Shown in pieces: positions 59,132-64,000 of a stretch of 64,000 bases of DNA. The notes under the pieces were generated by a model that did not search any database, was not told the origin of the DNA, and worked only from the letters and a program-made list of their open reading frames with translations. The translations under genes and the position numbers were made by a program. The stretch's first letter is position 1. Each line of letters opens with the position of its first letter. Origin of the DNA: CAZAKZ01 sp964485695 (lineage in GTDB: Bacteria > Planctomycetota > JAFGQW01); the NCBI GenBank assembly GCA_964485695.1, contig CAZAKZ010000002.1, forward strand, positions 42,776-106,775, written 5' to 3'.

Positions 59132-60211
59132 TTGGCCAAGGCTGCACGGAAAAAAAAGACCCTACTCTTTTCGACGCCCGAGCGCGTCCGGGGCGGCCGG
59201 GTCCAGGAGTGGGCCTCCTGGCCGGACGAGAAGCTCCTGGATCTGCGATTGTGCGATCTCGATCTCTCCATCGAGGGCTCCAAGCTCGAGGGGCGCATCG
59301 AGAGGATCTATCGAAACCTGGAGAGACGGAACATTCGCTTCCGACCGCACTACTGGCTCGCCGAGGACTGGTTCACTCCGGACGGAGTGCCCGGCACCGC
59401 CATCCCCTTTTTCCTGGTCCATCCCAGGCTTTCGCTGCTGGAGCGAAACAAGATGATGGAAGTGGAGGGAGGAACCCGCGAATGGTGCCTCCGGATTCTC
59501 CGGCACGAAGTCGGCCACGCCCTCGACAATGCCTTTGGCCTCCGGCGAAAGCGAAAGCGGCAGGCCATATTCGGCAAGTCCTCCCAGCCGTATCCGGACT
59601 ACTACGCCCCCAGGCCCTACAGCAAGAAGTTCGTTTTGCACCTGGACTACTGGTACGCCCAGAGCCATCCGGACGAGGACTTCGCCGAGACCTTTGCGGT
59701 CTGGTTCAGGGCCAACTCCAAGTGGAAGAGGCGCTATGCCGGATGGCCCGCCCTCAAGAAGCTCGAGTACATGGACAGCCTCATGAAGGAGATTGCGGGC
59801 AAGAAGCCGCTGGTCCGGTCCCGGAGGCGCATCGATCCGATCTCGGGAGTGAAGAAGACCCTGCGCGAGTATTACAGCGAGAAGCGGGTGCGGTACGGCC
59901 TGGACTACCCGGATTTTTACGACCGGGATCTCCGGCGGCTCTTCTCCAACGCGCCTGAATACAGGAAGAACCCTTCGGCCGGAACGTTCCTGCGTCGCAT
60001 CCGCAAGGAGATGCGACGCAAGGTGGCCGGCTGGACCGGAACCTACCAATACACCATCGATCAGGTCCTGTCCGATATGATCGCTCGATGCCAGGAACTG
60101 AAGCTCCGGATCACCGGCCCCGAGGACCAGGTCAAACTGGATTTCACCGTACTCCTGACCGTGCAGACCATGAACTACCTCCACAGTGGTCGGCACCGGA
60201 TAGCGCTCTGA
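59132..60211 (+). CDS. Putative zinc-binding metallopeptidase
   Basis: A 359-residue protein with a zinc-protease helix: HEVGH in RILRHEVGHALDNAFGL, and a likely third ligand in SHPDEDFAETFAVWF, a gluzincin-like layout. It has no signal peptide, so it should act in the cytoplasm. The TTG at 59132 follows AGGAGG by nine bases. It is seven bases upstream of an ATP-grasp ligase gene; such peptidase-ligase pairs recur in bacteria and suggest a system that builds and trims a peptide or peptide tag. The exact substrate is unknown. Confidence 0.78.
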   Translation: MAKAARKKKTLLFSTPERVRGGRVQEWASWPDEKLLDLRLCDLDLSIEGSKLEGRIERIYRNLERRNIRFRPHYWLAEDWFTPDGVPGTAIPFFLVHPRLSLLERNKMMEVEGGTREWCLRILRHEVGHALDNAFGLRRKRKRQAIFGKSSQPYPDYYAPRPYSKKFVLHLDYWYAQSHPDEDFAETFAVWFRANSKWKRRYAGWPALKKLEYMDSLMKEIAGKKPLVRSRRRIDPISGVKKTLREYYSEKRVRYGLDYPDFYDRDLRRLFSNAPEYRKNPSAGTFLRRIRKEMRRKVAGWTGTYQYTIDQVLSDMIARCQELKLRITGPEDQVKLDFTVLLTVQTMNYLHSGRHRIAL

Positions 60212-60218
60212 TAATTCC

Positions 60219-61241
60219 ATGAAAACTATGCGAATCCTGACCCTCGTCCACGAAGACCTGGTTCCACCGGAGATCGCCGAGGGCATCGATACCACCGCCG
60301 CGCCCTGGCGCATGGAGTTCGATATCATCGGGACGCTCAAGGAAATGGGCCACGAGGTGAAGCCCCTCGGCGTCCGGAGCGACCTCACCATCATCCGCAA
60401 GGCCATCGAGGAGTGGAAACCCCACATCGCCTTCAACCTCCTGGAGGAGTTCGACGGAGAGGCCACCTACGACCAGAACGTGGTCAGCTACCTGGAGCTC
60501 CTGCGGATGCCCTATACAGGCTGTAATCCCCGCGGCATCATGCTGACGCGGGACAAGGGGCTCACCAAGAAGATCCTCATGTATCACCGCATTCCGGTGC
60601 CGGATTTTGCGGAGTTCCCCATGGGCCGCCGGACCCGGCGTCCCCAGCGATTGACCTTCCCCCTCATCGTCAAATCCCTGGTGGAAGAGGCCTCCCTGGG
60701 CATCTCCCAGGCGTCCGTGGTCAACAGTGACGAGAGCCTCCAGGAACGGGTCGATTTCATCCACTCCAGCATCGGCACGGACGCCATCGTGGAGAAGTTC
60801 ATCGAGGGCCGGGAACTCTACGTGGGGATTCTGGGGAACCGTCGCCTCCAGGTGCTCCCGGTGTGGGAGCTGCTGTTCACCAAGATGCCCGAGGACGTGA
60901 CCCGCATCGCCACCGCCAAGGTGAAATGGGATCACAACTACCAGAAGAAGCACGGAATCATTTCCCAGCACGCGAAGGATCTCCCGGCGGGCGTGGAGGA
61001 TAAGATCCAGCGACTCAGCAAGCGAATCTACAAGAACCTGGGGCTCAACGGCTACGCGCGCATGGACCTGCGCCTCACCGACACGGGCAAGATCTTCGCC
61101 ATCGAGGCCAATCCCAATCCCCAGCTGGCCTACGGCGAGGATTTCGCGGAATCGGCGCACCACATGGGTCTCACCTACGAGGGGCTCCTGCAGCGCATCC
61201 TGAACCTCGGTCTCCAGTGGCGACCTCGGACTTCCTCCTGA
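60219..61241 (+). CDS. ATP-grasp ligase related to D-alanine-D-alanine ligases
   Basis: A 340-residue ATP-grasp protein. The N-terminal domain (VHEDLVPPE, NLLEEFDGEATYDQNVVSYL, LLRMPYTGCNPRGIMLTRDK) is followed by the ATP-binding FPLIVKSLVEEASLGI, the grasp segment VEKFIEGRELYVGILG, and the metal site ARMDLRLTDTGKIFAIEANP. Ddl-like folds join a carboxylate to an amine with ATP. With no mur or ddl genes nearby and a metallopeptidase directly upstream, cell-wall D-Ala-D-Ala synthesis is less likely than an amino-acid or peptide ligase working with that peptidase. Confidence 0.85.
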   Translation: MKTMRILTLVHEDLVPPEIAEGIDTTAAPWRMEFDIIGTLKEMGHEVKPLGVRSDLTIIRKAIEEWKPHIAFNLLEEFDGEATYDQNVVSYLELLRMPYTGCNPRGIMLTRDKGLTKKILMYHRIPVPDFAEFPMGRRTRRPQRLTFPLIVKSLVEEASLGISQASVVNSDESLQERVDFIHSSIGTDAIVEKFIEGRELYVGILGNRRLQVLPVWELLFTKMPEDVTRIATAKVKWDHNYQKKHGIISQHAKDLPAGVEDKIQRLSKRIYKNLGLNGYARMDLRLTDTGKIFAIEANPNPQLAYGEDFAESAHHMGLTYEGLLQRILNLGLQWRPRTSS

Positions 61242-61254
61242 TCCGGGTTCGCCC

Positions 61255-64000
61255 TCAATCCCAGGTCCTGAGTTCCCTGACCCACTGTTCCACCTCGAGC
61301 TTGCGCTTCTCGAAGAAGGCGAAGGCGAAGAGGACCAGGACCCCGAGGGTGATGCCAGACATCCACCAGACCCAGGTGTCTTCCCGGCCGGCCAGGAACA
61401 CCATGTAGACCACATCAAAGACGAGGAATCCGAAGCCGGTGTAGAGAAAGGCGCGGACGCGTAAACCGATGCCCGCCATGATGCCGGCCAGGGAGACGCA
61501 GGCCAGCAGGATCATCTCCAGGTTCCGGTGCGCCACGTCGGTGAAGATGGACGTGGCCAGGGATCCGTAGAGGATGCAGGTTCCAATGACACGGAGGGCC
61601 TGGACGGCCCCGGCCGGGAGAATCCGCCGCTGCACGTGGGCCACCCCCAGAAGAGAGAGTCCCACGGGCCACAGGAAGACCTGGGGATGGATCTTGAAGT
61701 TCCAGCCCACCTTGTAGGCGAAAGCCATGAGCGTCATGTTGGCCACGACCGTGGACAGGTAGGCAAACACCACGGCCCGGTTCAGAAAGGCCACCATGGC
61801 GTAAAAGGCGGAAATGGCCCCCAGGGTGGTGAGCAGGGTCGTGTCGATCTCGGGCCGGAGCCACACGCCCAGCAGGGGACCGAGAGGCAAGATCAGGCCC
61901 GTGAATCGCAGTGGACCCAGGTAGATCCGTTCGACCCGGAGCCGCTCCAGGAGGGTCTCCAGGAGGATGGCCCCGTAGCTGATCGCGACCAGGATCAGGG
62001 GCCAGAACTGTCGGAACACGTGGTAGCGGTAGATCCAGGGATGGGTGATACGCAGGTAGAGGAAGAAACCGGCCAGGCAGGCCTCGGCCAGGTAGACGTA
62101 GACCGGCTGCCGCTCCCAGTAGGCCAGGGCCAGGTACCCCGCCGTGAGAGCCAGGACCAGGATCGCACCCGCGAGGTAGTCGGCCCGGAAATCGGTGGGC
62201 TCGAGTTCCAGAGCCGGGCTCACGAACGCCACGAGCATTCCAAGGGTCACGAGACTTAAAATCACGCCGGCGGAGCGAAACGTCTTCGAAGGGAACCAGG
62301 GCTTACTCCCGGCTTTCTCCTGCAGATGGTCCCGCCGCCCCAGGCCGTACCACACCGCCGAGAGCACAAAGGAGAGCAGGCAGAAGGGGAACAGGGCGTC
62401 CAGGTCGACCTCGTCAGTGAGGAGGACGGGGTGGACGTGGTGGAGGCCTGCCAGGGCGGTCAGAGTGCCGAGGAAGACCGCACCGGGCAGCCAGGCCGAG
62501 GCGTGGGATCTCGCGGCCAGCCAGAACCAGAGGGCCGTGATCACGCCCCCCGCAGCCACGGAACCGGGGTGGTCCGGATGGAGGAGTGCCAGAGCCAGGG
62601 CCAGGAAGGTGATTCCGTGGCCGAGGACCGCAGCCCGGCCCGAGGCCCGGGCGAGGAATCCCTCCGGATCAGGACCGGAAAACCACCGGCGCCAGAGTCC
62701 GGGCGCCAACCAGATCCCGGCCCACAGGGACAGAACCGCGGGCACCCAGCACCAGGCTTCGGAATGGTCGAAGAGCCGGGCGACCCAGGCCACGGTGACG
62801 GTCCCGGACAGGGCCAGGAGTTCCATGGCCTCCAGGCGCCGCGACTTCAGGAGTATGGCGGCCCCCGTACCCACCAGGAGCCCCAGGGTGACGAGTTGAA
62901 GGCCTGGATACGAGAATCCGTCCGGGGGGGGCAGAATCCGACCCGGGTAGGCCCGGACCAGGAGCAGGCCGAGGAAGAAGAGGGCGAGGAAGCTCAGGAT
63001 CCGGTTCACGATCCTGAGTCCTGACAGGGACACGGGCCTCAACCAGACTCCCCTGGGTCGACGGGCAGCCACCTCGAGGCCCTTTTCCGCCAGGTGGCCG
63101 AGGACGGCCACGACACCGGAGCCCACGAACAGAAGGGTGAACCGTGCGGCGTGCGGAGCCGTCTCCAGGACCAGGCCGGCCATGGCCAGCCATGCAAGGC
63201 CCGGCAACAGGACCAGGAAGATCGGGCTGCGGGTGGCGCGAAAGTGGAGGGGAAGCAGGGTGAGCAGGGCCAGGGAGAGGGTCCACAGCCGACGCGGGTC
63301 GGGGTACGGAGCGTCAAAGAGCATCAGGGCACAGGCCAGGGCTGAGGCCACGATGGAGGCGGCCCCCAGGGGCTTCTGGAATACGGCCCGCCGCCAGGAC
63401 CCTGTTGGCCCGGCCAGGGCCGCGGCCGCACCGAGACAGAGCATGGAGGCCGACAAGGGCGCCAGGGGGAGCCAGCGGGGCATGGTGCTGCCGCCCAGGG
63501 TCCACCACCGGGGATCAATGGAACGAATGGGATCGATGCAGTGATACGCGAAAAAGGTCCCGGCCAGGACAAAGGCTGCGGCTGCGACAGACGCGGCCTC
63601 GAAACGAAAGTGGCCTGCATGCACCATCAGGACGACAGCGGCAAGGCCCGCGGACAGGGCCGTCCACGCATCGATGGGGGCGGCCGTGTAGCACAGAGCC
63701 TGGATCCCGAAGAGGCCCAGGCCCCAGGACCGCCCCGTCTCTCCGAACATTCGACCGAGGTCTCCTCCCCGACGCATCAGGACACGACCGCCCAGAACCG
63801 CCACGGCCGCCACCAGGGCCACCCAGGCGGTGAGGCCCGGGGTCTCGGCAAAGTCATTCAGGGGCGCGATCCAGACGTGAAAGACCAGGCCGGCCGTCAG
63901 GACGTAGAATCCCCAGGCCAAGGTGGGCCACACCCGGACCCGGTAGACGGGCAATGCCGTTAAGCTCCAGGAGGCTGCGGACTGAAGCGCGTCCTGCTCG
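61255..64000 (-). CDS. Very large polytopic membrane protein (5' end outside window)
   Basis: The frame runs from the stop at 61255 leftmost to the right window edge without interruption, more than 910 codons, so the N-terminus is missing. It is almost wholly hydrophobic, with well over twenty predicted helices and short loops, for example VNRILSFLALFFLGLLLVRAY and GGVITALWFWLAARS. There are no recognisable catalytic motifs. Such giant membrane proteins (DUF2339-like and relatives) are seen in planctomycetes and other bacteria, without known function. It converges with the ATP-grasp gene, 13 bases apart. Confidence 0.7.
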   Translation of the reverse strand, partial: EQDALQSAASWSLTALPVYRVRVWPTLAWGFYVLTAGLVFHVWIAPLNDFAETPGLTAWVALVAAVAVLGGRVLMRRGGDLGRMFGETGRSWGLGLFGIQALCYTAAPIDAWTALSAGLAAVVLMVHAGHFRFEAASVAAAAFVLAGTFFAYHCIDPIRSIDPRWWTLGGSTMPRWLPLAPLSASMLCLGAAAALAGPTGSWRRAVFQKPLGAASIVASALACALMLFDAPYPDPRRLWTLSLALLTLLPLHFRATRSPIFLVLLPGLAWLAMAGLVLETAPHAARFTLLFVGSGVVAVLGHLAEKGLEVAARRPRGVWLRPVSLSGLRIVNRILSFLALFFLGLLLVRAYPGRILPPPDGFSYPGLQLVTLGLLVGTGAAILLKSRRLEAMELLALSGTVTVAWVARLFDHSEAWCWVPAVLSLWAGIWLAPGLWRRWFSGPDPEGFLARASGRAAVLGHGITFLALALALLHPDHPGSVAAGGVITALWFWLAARSHASAWLPGAVFLGTLTALAGLHHVHPVLLTDEVDLDALFPFCLLSFVLSAVWYGLGRRDHLQEKAGSKPWFPSKTFRSAGVILSLVTLGMLVAFVSPALELEPTDFRADYLAGAILVLALTAGYLALAYWERQPVYVYLAEACLAGFFLYLRITHPWIYRYHVFRQFWPLILVAISYGAILLETLLERLRVERIYLGPLRFTGLILPLGPLLGVWLRPEIDTTLLTTLGAISAFYAMVAFLNRAVVFAYLSTVVANMTLMAFAYKVGWNFKIHPQVFLWPVGLSLLGVAHVQRRILPAGAVQALRVIGTCILYGSLATSIFTDVAHRNLEMILLACVSLAGIMAGIGLRVRAFLYTGFGFLVFDVVYMVFLAGREDTWVWWMSGITLGVLVLFAFAFFEKRKLEVEQWVRELRTWD

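Overview
The window is a GC-rich bacterial chromosome segment with short gaps, many overlapping stop/start codons and frequent GTG and TTG starts. No rRNA or taxonomic marker is present. An FHA-linked Ser/Thr kinase with a membrane anchor, a terpene-cyclase-like toroid repeat protein, PQQ-propeller and other lipoproteins, an archaeal-type short ProS and a pfa-ole lipid cluster together are compatible with Planctomycetota or a similar deep-branching environmental lineage. That placement is an inference with low to moderate confidence.

Region 1 (1-14,276) is mostly housekeeping: the DNA-repair pair mrfA (truncated by the left edge) and mrfB; purN with a trimeric-type purine nucleoside phosphorylase; a DUF167 protein; an FHA-kinase; a YggS-type PLP protein; a PQQ-repeat lipoprotein ending in a strong terminator; tilS; the central-carbon run gap-pgk and a ribulose-phosphate-epimerase-like gene whose catalytic motifs are degraded; and tRNA-Asn(GTT).

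Region 2 (about 14,277-21,460) is visibly less GC-rich and looks accessory. It holds an hflK-hflC-XRE regulator operon preceded by a 28-bp palindrome, a decayed GH94-type fragment, a TSUP transporter, a polytopic NapH/NosR-like iron-sulfur protein, and an AbiEi/AbiEii toxin-antitoxin pair with an inverted-repeat operator. It begins directly after tRNA-Asn, but no integrase or att repeat was found.

Region 3 (21,529-28,532) is the most unusual part. A secreted protein is built almost wholly of 54 consecutive seven-residue units of the type C-P-x-x-x-T-K (55 regularly spaced cysteines). Downstream on the same strand are two adjacent large membrane proteins that share one architecture: a multi-helix N-terminal region that looks like an exosortase core without the catalytic cysteine, followed by two glutamine-amidotransferase-like (DUF4350-like) globular domains. 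A terminator separates the heptad gene from the pair and lies almost on the next start codon.

Region 4 (29,101-49,425) contains an M29 aminopeptidase, a lipoprotein, and a seven-gene operon read leftwards: pfaD-pfaA-pfaC-oleA-oleB-oleC-oleD. The first three make polyunsaturated fatty acyl chains; the four ole genes join two acyl chains head-to-head into a long olefin. Translational coupling suggests one pathway, probably to a polyunsaturated C31-type hydrocarbon.

Region 5 (49,803-64,000) has an RRM protein, a toroid repeat protein with a clear promoter, a ChaN-like protein with a basic tail, a DUF2278-lamin-tail protein, rpsR, a small DUF4160/DUF2442 module set between a dehydrogenase-gene remnant and an intact dehydrogenase, proS, rpmB, a zinc metallopeptidase-ATP-grasp pair, and a very large polytopic membrane protein cut by the right edge. 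Short tandem duplications of 10-15 nt recur at gene ends or starts across the window.
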